From: Eubacterium sp.
GTDB lineage: Bacteria; Bacillota; Clostridia; Peptostreptococcales; Anaerovoracaceae
Length of the DNA: 64,000 nt
Direction: 5' to 3'
Assembly (NCBI GenBank): GCA_017533915.1
Contig: JAFWHX010000018.1
Span: 1-64,000, forward strand
In this document: piece by piece, positions 1 to 7,963 of the stretch
Layout: every line of letters starts with the position of its first letter
Position numbering within the stretch: position 1 is the stretch's first letter
The notes under the pieces: generated by a model
The model's input: only the letters and a program-made list of their open reading frames with translations
Told to the model about the DNA's origin: nothing
The model's database searches: none
Program-made: the position numbers and the translations under genes

Positions 1-360
1 CCCAGGAATGTCCATTTGCCGGGATAGTATCCGTGATCTTGTTACCGCAGGCACTGCAGACCTTTTCTTTTATTCCGTCCTCTGTGCAGGTCGCCTCTTT
101 TGTCACAGCCCAGTCTCCATAGGTGTGCTCTATCTTCGGGATGGTTGTTACATCTTTCCTCTCATCGCAGTTTGCACAGTGCTTCGACTTGGAGCCTTCC
201 TCTGTGCAGGTCGCTTCTTTATCTACAGTGAACTCTTCATCCCAGGAATGTCCATTTGCCGGGATAGTATCCGTGATCTTGTTACCGCAGGCACTGCAGA
301 CCTTTTCTTTTATTCCGTCCTCTGTGCAGGTCGCCTCTTTTGTCACAGCCCAGTCTCCAT
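1..360. repeat. Direct repeat, 120 bp identical at 240-bp spacing
   Basis: Bases 1-120 and 241-360 are identical by eye. The intervening 120 bases encode a diverged copy of the same 40-residue CxxC module. The array continues off the left edge. Such identity inside a surface-protein gene suggests recent duplication and a potential for copy-number change. Confidence 0.85.
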
Positions 361-1810
361 AAATGTGATTAGAAGGATCAACCTCTAATAACCAACTGTT
401 TTTTTCAATCTCGTTTAATCCATCCTCATCTGAATAATAGGTGCCTATTGGGGTACATTTCCAATATGCGGAATTCCCTTTAGTGGTGCAATTTGATGCC
501 TTTGCTTCGACTAATTCTAATGAGCAAGGCATTGCAATTCCTTCATCATCGTCGCCATTACCGAAAGCAAACAATGCGGAGTTTATTTTTGCCGTTTTTA
601 AATAATAACACTTAGTTACCGAACCTGATCCAGTCATATGCGTTGAATTGCCAATCACTGCACCAGTCTCACTTTCTCCAGTAACATTTCCTGTTGAGAA
701 ACAACTATGAACATCCGACTTAGAACACTGACCGACTATCCCTCCAACATAGCTATTACCTAGAACGGGACCCTTATTGATTGAATCAGAAACACCAGAA
801 CCTGCTGAGCCTTCTTTCGTTTCCAAGCCGCAAATACCACCCACTTGGGAATCCCCTTTTACAGCGCCATAATTCTGGCATTTCTTAATTATACTGAAAT
901 TCATCCCTCCACTACTGTGTCCTGCAATTCCTCCTATTCTAATCTCAGCGTCTCCAGTCACATTTCCATAATTAATACAATTCTCAACGTTTCCACCGGA
1001 ACCCACACTGCCAGCTATGCCCCCTGACACGCTCCCCTCTATAACATCACCGTAATTAGTACAATTGGTTATGTAACTATTTTCAGTTTCTCCTGCTATT
1101 CCTCCGGAGTTACTCACATTAATAATACTACCGTAATTGTTACAATTAACAACATGACTCGCCATGCCAGCAAGACCAACAATCCCTCCCGTGCATTCGG
1201 CATATGTTGTATCTGTTATATCTCCTTCGGTAATCGTTCCATAAAAAGAACAGTTTTCTATTGTACCGTTTGTTATTCCTGATACAATTCCTCCTGTATG
1301 TGCCAAGGGATTCTTGGGGCTAATAGAAATATACGCATTTTTCACATCTAAATTCTTTATGCATCCGTATGTGGAGCCGAATAGGCCAAGATCTATATAA
1401 TTGCTATTATTTATATACATTCCAGAAATAGAATGTCCGTTTCCATCAAAAACTCCTCGAAAATATCCACCCCTATACCCAATAGGTACCCACTTAAGCA
1501 AACCTGTTTTTCCATTAACCAGTTCGCCACTATCGTCAGCTGATAAGTCTGCATCATTAAGAATAATGTCGTTATACAAAATATATTTATATTCGAGCCA
1601 ATCGCCACCAGTTTGAGCGATGTAAGCCAGCTCGCTTGCCTTTGTTATCTTGTAATAATACACATTATCTATTCTTATCGTCTCTGTTGGCTGCTCTATT
1701 GTTCCATCCCAAATATCTGGTTCCAGTTCGGATTCTGCATAAGCAACTTGCCCAATCATGATCCATACAAGAAAAACTAATGCTGAAATTATAAATCTTT
1801 TAATCTTCAT
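1..1810 (-). CDS. Secreted repeat-rich surface protein (C-terminus beyond the window)
   Basis: The frame is open from an ATG at 1810, behind a GGAGG ribosome site five bases upstream, to the window edge, so the C-terminus is missing. The protein begins with a signal peptide (MKIKRF, then a hydrophobic stretch ending VAYA). The next roughly 400 residues are Gly/Asn-rich short repeats of the type GGIAG..ENSYITNCTNYG, which resemble the GLUG repeats of bacterial adhesins. The visible end is a Cys-containing module (ATCTEDG..CSACG..HSW) of about 40 residues that occurs three times in the window. Its nearest neighbour of similar kind is the BspA-like protein at 2679-5423, which carries related CxxC modules. 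An extracellular adhesin or matrix role is inferred. The region is AT-rich compared with the rest of the window. Confidence 0.8.
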   Translation of the reverse strand, partial: MKIKRFIISALVFLVWIMIGQVAYAESELEPDIWDGTIEQPTETIRIDNVYYYKITKASELAYIAQTGGDWLEYKYILYNDIILNDADLSADDSGELVNGKTGLLKWVPIGYRGGYFRGVFDGNGHSISGMYINNSNYIDLGLFGSTYGCIKNLDVKNAYISISPKNPLAHTGGIVSGITNGTIENCSFYGTITEGDITDTTYAECTGGIVGLAGMASHVVNCNNYGSIINVSNSGGIAGETENSYITNCTNYGDVIEGSVSGGIAGSVGSGGNVENCINYGNVTGDAEIRIGGIAGHSSGGMNFSIIKKCQNYGAVKGDSQVGGICGLETKEGSAGSGVSDSINKGPVLGNSYVGGIVGQCSKSDVHSCFSTGNVTGESETGAVIGNSTHMTGSGSVTKCYYLKTAKINSALFAFGNGDDDEGIAMPCSLELVEAKASNCTTKGNSAYWKCTPIGTYYSDEDGLNEIEKNSWLLEVDPSNHIYGDWAVTKEATCTEDGIKEKVCSACGNKITDTIPANGHSWDEEFTVDKEATCTEEGSKSKHCANCDERKDVTTIPKIEHTYGDWAVTKEATCTEDGIKEKVCSACGNKITDTIPANGHSW

Positions 1811-1896
1811 ACTTTTCCTCCATATGCATAAACTACATTAAATTCTAGTCCTATTGATTACAAATCAACTTTGTATATTATAGACGTGCTTTATTC

Positions 1897-2427
1897 TCAC
1901 CACTTTTTGAAGCACTGCTTTTTACAACATTTTCCCTCCCAGCACATTCTTTCCGGATGGTTATCAACAAGACGTTTTATCCGCTTCGCTTCATTGTATA
2001 AAAGCCTAGCTAGTTCGTATCCTTCTTCTGCTTCATCTTTTACGTCTTTGATTCGATTCGTGTAAATACTGGGATCCTTATATAATCCATGGACAAACAT
2101 ATTCCTTCGTCTGATCCATCTATCTATTCGCTCCCATATTTCCTTATTGATTTTCGTTGTGCTGTTTTTACATGCTGTGTGTATTTTATACAAACGCTTA
2201 AGACATGTGATCCTTCTGCCAATTTTTATAGATCTTCTAGTATCATCATCAAGCTGCCTGTTACATGGACAGCCTAACATCCCGCATATAATTTCCAGTC
2301 GTCCTTCTATCGCAGCATATTCATACATCATTGCCTCGAAGTAATACTTACTTTCAATCGCTGCCTTTGACTGATCAAAGAAATTCCTATGCATCATTAC
2401 GGCTTTTTGTTTTTCTTCACTGTTCAT
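1897..2427 (-). CDS. HEPN-like hypothetical protein
   Basis: This 176-residue, highly basic, helical protein has no signal peptide or membrane segment. Residues 108-113 read RNMFVH, which fits the R-x4-H signature of HEPN ribonuclease domains, and the preceding helix (KEIWERIDRWIRRR) suits the fold. HEPN domains are often found in RNases of toxin-antitoxin and defence systems, but no antitoxin-like partner is adjacent: both neighbours are surface-protein genes. The C-terminus has a basic Cys cluster (CWEGKCCKKQCFKKW). The ribosome site is weak. Assignment rests on one short motif, so a non-catalytic member or an unrelated helical protein is possible. Confidence 0.55.
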   Translation of the reverse strand: MNSEEKQKAVMMHRNFFDQSKAAIESKYYFEAMMYEYAAIEGRLEIICGMLGCPCNRQLDDDTRRSIKIGRRITCLKRLYKIHTACKNSTTKINKEIWERIDRWIRRRNMFVHGLYKDPSIYTNRIKDVKDEAEEGYELARLLYNEAKRIKRLVDNHPERMCWEGKCCKKQCFKKW

Positions 2428-2611
2428 TTTTCTGCATCTTTCATATAAATCATTAAAATATAAATGCTTAGACTAATTCTTATATTATATTTATTAGACA
2501 CATTATTACTCTTTTATGTTCATATTGTTGTACTAGAGCATTTAAAAACAACCTTGAAGTTGAGATTTAAGAAATCATGCCTGTATACAATTAATCAGAT
2601 AATAAAAACGA

Positions 2612-2643
2612 GGCTGCTGCCAGAATTTCACTTGGCAGCAGCC
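2612..2643 (-). terminator. Intrinsic terminator after the BspA-like gene
   Basis: An 11-bp perfect stem (GGCTGCTGCCA with TGGCAGCAGCC) and a 10-base loop lie just downstream of the gene ending at 2679. On the minus strand it is followed by TCGTTTTTA; a shorter T run also follows on the plus strand. The rest of 2428-2678 is AT-rich with no gene I can support. Confidence 0.8.
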
Positions 2644-2678
2644 CCGTCTTTTATCATTTGATTTTTACAATAATTGGC

Positions 2679-5423
2679 TTATGCTTTACTTTTGCCTTTG
2701 ATCTTTACTTTTAACTTGATGGTCTTACTCATAGATGTGTACAGCTTGGACGAGCTGGATGACACGCGCACCTTGACAGTATATGTCTTGCCTGACTTCA
2801 GTCCCTTCTTCACCGTAATGTTACCTTTGGCTGAGACCTTTATTTTCTTGTTGCCATTTAACTTTTTGAATTTCAATTTGCCTTTTGCGTTTTTAACTAC
2901 AAAAGCTTTTGATCGTTTGAATTTCTTTTCCTTGTTTGATTTTGCTGTTAGCTTTTTACCTTTTACTGTCATATCGTTTTCTGGTATGGTCACATCGCTT
3001 AGAGTAATCTCCTTAGCGCCTTCCATATCTTCGAACAGTGCACTGCAGGTCTTGCATTTCCAGTGAGCAATATTCCCCGTACTCTTGTTCGTAGCTTTGA
3101 CTGCCTCAACCATTTCCAAATCGTGTGGTAGTTTTGCTATTATCTCACCTTCGATTAGACTATCACATCTAGAACATTTCTGATCTGCAGTTTTTCCAAC
3201 ATGCTCACATGTTGCTTCTATAGCAGATCCTGCTACTTTCTGATAATCATGGCCAAGAGCTGGGAGTTCTATCGGTTTCGCAATTTCATTTTCTCCAAAC
3301 TTATCCGAAAACAACTTATCACATAGGCTGCAATACCAATAACCTTTTATACCTGATTTTGTACATGTAGCTTTCCCCCCTCTTTTCTCTTCGAGCTTGT
3401 GGATTACTTTATACCATCCCGGATAATTATTGTCATACTCTGATAAGTTTCCTATTTTAGGGCCTTCTATTTGATCTCCAGTTATCGTTTTATATCTAAT
3501 ATACTCATGTCCACCTATACCTATGTCACTGAGGTTACACTTTTCACTCAATCCAATCTCAGTCAATTCTGTACCCTTAAGCATATCTTTCATGTATTGG
3601 ACTTTCTGCATATCAAAGCCGGTCAGGTCTAGTACTTTTAAACTACTGCATTCAGAAAACATTTCATTCATATCAATAACATTAGATGTATTAAATCCAC
3701 TTAAATCTAGTTGTGTTAATTTACTACATCCACTAAACATGTATTCCATGCCGAAAACATTAGATGTATTAAATCCACTTAAATCTAGTTTTGTCAAGCT
3801 ACAACACCTATAAAATGTGGCAAACATGTCTTCTACTTTAGATGTGTCAAATCCAATTATATTTAACTGTGTTAAGCTTTCACATCCGGAAAACGTTTCG
3901 GTCATATCAATAATATTAGATGTATTAAATCCACTCAAATCTAGCTGTGTTAATTTACTACATCCAGTAAACATATAGGCCATGCTGACAACATTAGATG
4001 TATCAAATCCACTTAAATCTAGCTGTTTTAGTTTACTACATCCATTAACTAGCCCAGCCATATGTGTTACTTTAGCCGTGTCAAATCCACTTAAATTCAA
4101 TTGTGTTAAATTCGCACAACTGCCAAACATTGTTTCCATATTTGTTACATTAGATGTATCAAATCCGCTTACATCTAACTGTTTAATACTGCTGCACTCT
4201 AAAAACATACAACTCATATCCGTTACCTTGGATGTATCAAATTCGCTTAAGTCCAATGTCTTTAAATTGATGCAGTAGTCAAACATATGATTCATATTTA
4301 TTACATTAGATGTATTAAATCCGCTTAAGTCAAGCATCTTTAAGCTTATACAGCCATCAAACATATGACTCATATCTGTTACTTTAGATGTGTCTAGTCC
4401 CGCCATGTCAACACTAGTCATATTAGATGCATGATTCAACATGTTTTTCAACGAACCAGATGCATGAACTGTTCCTAATACCTTAAAACGCTTTATATCA
4501 CTCGAACAATCTCCCCACGGGATAGTATCCACTGCGCTATCATTGAATGTATATTCCTTTCCGTCTTCTCCGAGGAATAGCTCTCCTGACCACGTTAAAA
4601 ACCACGGTACTCCTCTATATTCCCCTCTTGCTTTTATAGTGTCATCAGGTTCGACTGTTACAGTTGCAAAAGCGCCAACACAATCTAAGGTAATATCTCC
4701 CCATCCAAAATCCGCTGGTACTGTTCCTTTAGCGGTTATAAAGTACTCCCCTGCCTCATTGAAAGCGACGCTTACATTTCCTTCTTCATCAATATCTGTA
4801 TCAATAGGTGTTAATTCTCCCGTTTCCCTGTTTATTATTTCTATAACTATATCATTAGCCGAACAATCAGTATCATCCCAATTCCTAGCCTGTAATTCTA
4901 TAGTAACAGGTTCCAGTAGAGACGTCGAATAACTTGTTTTGTTGAAATAACAAAATATCAAATCATAAGACTCGTCACTTATTAGTGCGGTAATGGTGTC
5001 TCCATTTTTAATAACAGCATGATTATTCCTTGCATATTCTTTACCTATCACAAAACCATTAAAATAATTCATGCCGTACATTTTTCCGATCATTAAAAAC
5101 CCCCAAGATGGGTCTTGCAACTCTACAGATAAGTAATCAGTAATGCTATCTTCACCATATTTAGCTATATGATCAGCTATGACTGCATCAAAGCAAGACA
5201 CCCCCTCTGGTTCATATGGTATGCTTTCAGGAAAATACGTTTCTGTTAGATCACCTTTTACTACTAATGAATCAGCAATAGATACAAACCCATTTACACC
5301 TACCGCACGGTAGTCCACTGTTACGGTATCCTCTGCTGTCCCTGCAAACGATATTGAGGACATACATATAAAAAGCATAATCAAAGCAGTTGTTAAAATC
5401 GATATCTTTACCAGCTTTTTCAT
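2679..5423 (-). CDS. BspA-like leucine-rich-repeat surface protein
   Basis: The 914-residue protein starts at an ATG preceded by GGGAG and has a signal peptide (KKLVKIS, then a hydrophobic core to about residue 27). Residues of about 27-300 are a beta-rich extracellular part. From about 310 to 630 there are roughly a dozen 23-24-residue repeats of the type TSNVxxMxxMFxxCxxLxxLDLSGF, characteristic of the BspA-like / DUF285 LRR family. Two CxxC modules follow, related to those in the protein at 1-1810. A Lys/Ser-rich tail of about 90 residues ends the protein without an LPXTG motif. Family members bind host proteins or other bacteria; that function is inferred here. It is followed by a good terminator. 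Confidence 0.88.
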   Translation of the reverse strand: MKKLVKISILTTALIMLFICMSSISFAGTAEDTVTVDYRAVGVNGFVSIADSLVVKGDLTETYFPESIPYEPEGVSCFDAVIADHIAKYGEDSITDYLSVELQDPSWGFLMIGKMYGMNYFNGFVIGKEYARNNHAVIKNGDTITALISDESYDLIFCYFNKTSYSTSLLEPVTIELQARNWDDTDCSANDIVIEIINRETGELTPIDTDIDEEGNVSVAFNEAGEYFITAKGTVPADFGWGDITLDCVGAFATVTVEPDDTIKARGEYRGVPWFLTWSGELFLGEDGKEYTFNDSAVDTIPWGDCSSDIKRFKVLGTVHASGSLKNMLNHASNMTSVDMAGLDTSKVTDMSHMFDGCISLKMLDLSGFNTSNVINMNHMFDYCINLKTLDLSEFDTSKVTDMSCMFLECSSIKQLDVSGFDTSNVTNMETMFGSCANLTQLNLSGFDTAKVTHMAGLVNGCSKLKQLDLSGFDTSNVVSMAYMFTGCSKLTQLDLSGFNTSNIIDMTETFSGCESLTQLNIIGFDTSKVEDMFATFYRCCSLTKLDLSGFNTSNVFGMEYMFSGCSKLTQLDLSGFNTSNVIDMNEMFSECSSLKVLDLTGFDMQKVQYMKDMLKGTELTEIGLSEKCNLSDIGIGGHEYIRYKTITGDQIEGPKIGNLSEYDNNYPGWYKVIHKLEEKRGGKATCTKSGIKGYWYCSLCDKLFSDKFGENEIAKPIELPALGHDYQKVAGSAIEATCEHVGKTADQKCSRCDSLIEGEIIAKLPHDLEMVEAVKATNKSTGNIAHWKCKTCSALFEDMEGAKEITLSDVTIPENDMTVKGKKLTAKSNKEKKFKRSKAFVVKNAKGKLKFKKLNGNKKIKVSAKGNITVKKGLKSGKTYTVKVRVSSSSSKLYTSMSKTIKLKVKIKGKSKA

Positions 5424-5590
5424 TTCATATCTCCCATTTCAGAATCCACTTAATTGTAAGCAGTAATATTGATTAATTATAAGACACATTACGATAATGA
5501 TATGTTCATAGTATACTATCCTTTCTACGCAAAAAGATGGCATCTCTGCCATCTCCTGAGCTCTACATCTTCTATCTTGTTTCCTGAAAT

Positions 5591-5806
5591 TTATCCGATA
5601 TTATCTGCTGCTCTGTCGATCGTCTTTTTTGCATCCTCTGCCTCGGCGATCACGTTATCCAGCCTGCCAAGGAATGTTTTTGATGCATCGCCGGACCATG
5701 ATTCTCTGACTATACCGCGAACAGCATCGAGTCTTCGGATCACATCAGCCAGTTCTTCTGCTTCTGCCTGAAGTTCATATCTGGTTCTGTCGTTGTCATT
5801 ATCCAT
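5591..5806 (-). CDS. WXG100-family-like small protein (last gene of the secretion-like operon)
   Basis: This 71-residue helical protein has a central WSG turn (SWSGDASKTF, about residues 36-45) between two amphipathic helices, the layout of WXG100/ESAT-6 proteins, though it is shorter than the usual 90-100 residues. Its start codon overlaps the stop of the upstream gene (TAATG). Lying at the end of an operon with an EssC-like ATPase, it is most likely a secreted substrate or a structural partner of that ATPase. No terminator is evident between its stop and the BspA-like gene. Confidence 0.7.
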   Translation of the reverse strand: MDNDNDRTRYELQAEAEELADVIRRLDAVRGIVRESWSGDASKTFLGRLDNVIAEAEDAKKTIDRAADNIG

Positions 5807-6030
5807 TACCGTTCTTCCCCGCCAGCCGTCTCTGTCAGAAGATCCAGCCTTCTCTTCATCTTCTCGGCAGTTCCTCTGAACTCATCTATATCCGATGTTA
5901 TATAGCATACTTCTTCAGTCGCTGCCTCGCCCTGCCACACGTCCTTATCTTCCCTGTAGATATCACAGAAAGAATCCATGTCGGCGCACAGGTCATCTAT
6001 ATCCCGTTTCAGATCCTCGATCTCGTTCAC
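5806..6030 (-). CDS. WXG100-family-like small protein
   Basis: This 74-residue protein has a WQG motif near residue 32 (DVWQGEAA) flanked by acidic helices, again the ESAT-6-like helical hairpin. Its start overlaps the stop of the 6027-6320 gene (ATGA), and its stop overlaps the start of the 5591-5806 gene. The two adjacent WXG proteins could form a heterodimer like EsxA/EsxB; that pairing is inference from adjacency. Both are shorter than typical family members. Confidence 0.7.
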   Translation of the reverse strand: MNEIEDLKRDIDDLCADMDSFCDIYREDKDVWQGEAATEEVCYITSDIDEFRGTAEKMKRRLDLLTETAGGEER

Positions 6031-6320
6031 AGCCTGACCCCCTCCGTCATGTTCTCCATCCGTTCCAATGCTGCTGCATACCGTTCCGCCGCATATCTGT
6101 CATACTCGCAGACAGCTGTTATATTATCCGCTTCTGTGCGCAGCATCTTCATCTCATTATTCAGTACGTCAATGTCTTCAGCGCTGACAGTGCCGCTTCC
6201 CCTGAGCCTCTTCAGATCGTTTTCCAGCCTCTTCAGATCATCAAAGATCCTGCTCCGGACTGCCTCGCCTTCCCGGCATCTTTTTCTGAGCCTGTCTATA
6301 TTCACATATAATCTGCTCAT
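6027..6320 (-). CDS. Small coiled-coil protein of the secretion-like operon
   Basis: This 97-residue all-helical protein has heptad-like charged repeats (DDLKRLENDLKRLRGSG) and no WXG turn. It is translationally coupled to both neighbours by ATGA overlaps. It has the size of a WXG100 protein and may be a diverged partner or a chaperone, but I do not recognise a family. Confidence 0.6.
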   Translation of the reverse strand: MSRLYVNIDRLRKRCREGEAVRSRIFDDLKRLENDLKRLRGSGTVSAEDIDVLNNEMKMLRTEADNITAVCEYDRYAAERYAAALERMENMTEGVRL

Positions 6321-7216
6321 TTTCTCACCGCCTTATCCAGCGTTTCCGACATATCCGCAAGATCACTTTCACCTGGTCTTACATGCGCGGCTTTCATCAA
6401 AGCTTCGTGGTCCAGTATCATCTTCTCTGCTCTGTCTGCTTCGTCCGCTGTCCTGATGAGCACTTCCGCCATAGCATCTGATCTCAGCCCGTTCAGTTCC
6501 AGTGTCTTCTGCGCCTCATCCAGCGCTTTGACGCATCCATGGTCCATTTTATCTGCCCCGGAAAGAGTAGTATAAAGCTCTGACGACAGCCGCTTCAGGA
6601 TATCTCCGCACCCTGCGAGCTCAGTCCCGGCCCGCCTGAGTCCTTCTCCGCTGATCTTCAGCTCTGTCCCCGTCCGGCTGCCACAGCTGATCCCATTCAG
6701 TTCTCCTGAAAAGTTCTCGTCCGTATCTCTACGAATGTCGTCATCTTTACGTTTGCCGGCGCCTGCTGCACTGTAGACTGCCTGCGACTCTTCAAGCAGG
6801 AATCCCGGCCAATCCACATCATCTATCATTTTTACGATGACCCGTCCTCTTCCTGCGATGTCCGCTCTGAGGACAGCAGCTTTGCCTCTGCAGAAATACG
6901 CGATATACGGGATCCCGCTCTTAACACCGCAGACAGATGATGCAACTGCCGATGCGTCTTTTATTATCTCCGTTATCTTCTCCTGCTCTTCAGACATCAC
7001 GATCCTGCCGTCATCAAAAGCCAGGATGCCTTTCCTGTACATGCCTGCAAGCAGCCTGTTCACTACTTCCCTGCTTACTGCTCTACTTGAACGATCGCCT
7101 GCAGGGCTGTACCATTTCTTTGCTCCGGCCGCAGCAAGAAGAAGCTCCAGCTCTTTAGTGCTGAAGCTGTACCAGATATTATCGTTTTTCTTTTTTTCAC
7201 CGGGATCTCCTGCCAT
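6317..7216 (-). CDS. Unknown two-domain protein, possible secretion chaperone or adaptor
   Basis: The 299-residue product has an N-terminal part (residues 1-145, containing WYSFSTKELELLLAAAG and a basic patch) that loosely resembles EspG-type chaperones of type VII systems. A poorly conserved linker follows, then a C-terminal helical part (about 180-290) with the heptad pattern seen in substrates of those systems. It has no signal peptide or membrane helix. It sits 19 bases after the LytTR gene and overlaps the next gene by ATGA. The EspG comparison is a weak impression, not an alignment. Confidence 0.55.
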   Translation of the reverse strand: MAGDPGEKKKNDNIWYSFSTKELELLLAAAGAKKWYSPAGDRSSRAVSREVVNRLLAGMYRKGILAFDDGRIVMSEEQEKITEIIKDASAVASSVCGVKSGIPYIAYFCRGKAAVLRADIAGRGRVIVKMIDDVDWPGFLLEESQAVYSAAGAGKRKDDDIRRDTDENFSGELNGISCGSRTGTELKISGEGLRRAGTELAGCGDILKRLSSELYTTLSGADKMDHGCVKALDEAQKTLELNGLRSDAMAEVLIRTADEADRAEKMILDHEALMKAAHVRPGESDLADMSETLDKAVRK

Positions 7217-7235
7217 AACGCTACCTGGCCTTCGC

Positions 7236-7958
7236 CTACAGATCCTTCATGAGATCCTTCATTGCATTCTTATACGTCCTTGAAAGCGGAACGGTCAGCC
7301 CTTCCGTAAGATCGACCGTATTGTCCGACAGCTTCACTCCCTTCAGATGATCCAGATTGAACGCAAAGCTCCTGTGGCATCTGACAAAGCTGTCGCCCAG
7401 CACTTTCAGTACTTTCTCGAATCTTGTGTACTCACCGACTTCGTGATCCTTCAGCCTGAAGAAAACCCACGTGTCACGCGCTTCGATATAATAGATGTCA
7501 GACACCCGGATAACCTGCTTCTTCCCGCGCGTTCCGATCACGATCTTCTTTCCCGAAGCATCATCTTCCGCGTAGCAGTCCAGAATGAAATCTTTCATCG
7601 TACTCGCGCATTCCTCATCGTCAAAAGGCCTGAGGAGGAGCGACGTCGCTTTGATGTCAGGCTTTAGATACTCCGCCGGAGACAGGGATGCGTCCGCGAC
7701 GAGCATGATCCCTGTGTCTTTGCTTCTTGCCCTTATGCTCTCAGGAACTTCCGTGCTCCCGTCGTCCGGTATGGCAGTTACCGCCATCTCTTTTGCATTT
7801 CCATTATCATCGATCAAAGCCTTCACGGCCTCGTTCCCGTCGATACACTGTGATACGTCCAGCCTGGTATCCGACACGTGAGCATTGACGTCCTTCGCCT
7901 TGCCTGCGAGATAATCATTCTCATCTTCGATCTCATCTACTACCAGCATATCTGACAT
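7236..7958 (-). CDS. LytTR-domain protein with a degenerate receiver domain
   Basis: The C-terminal 100 residues (about 140-240) are a recognisable LytTR DNA-binding domain, with IYYIEARDTWVFF, then FVRCHRSFAFNLDHL and LPLSRTYKNAMKDL. The N-terminal 130 residues follow the receiver fold only in outline: an acidic start (VVDEIEDENDY) and an LLLRPF segment where receivers carry the conserved Lys of LLKPF. I see no clear phosphoacceptor Asp in a standard context. No histidine kinase is adjacent; the kinase in this operon is a Ser/Thr type. It probably regulates this operon or a linked target without aspartate phosphorylation. It lies five bases after the EssC-like gene. Confidence 0.8.
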   Translation of the reverse strand: MSDMLVVDEIEDENDYLAGKAKDVNAHVSDTRLDVSQCIDGNEAVKALIDDNGNAKEMAVTAIPDDGSTEVPESIRARSKDTGIMLVADASLSPAEYLKPDIKATSLLLRPFDDEECASTMKDFILDCYAEDDASGKKIVIGTRGKKQVIRVSDIYYIEARDTWVFFRLKDHEVGEYTRFEKVLKVLGDSFVRCHRSFAFNLDHLKGVKLSDNTVDLTEGLTVPLSRTYKNAMKDLMKDL

Positions 7959-7963
7959 CTATA

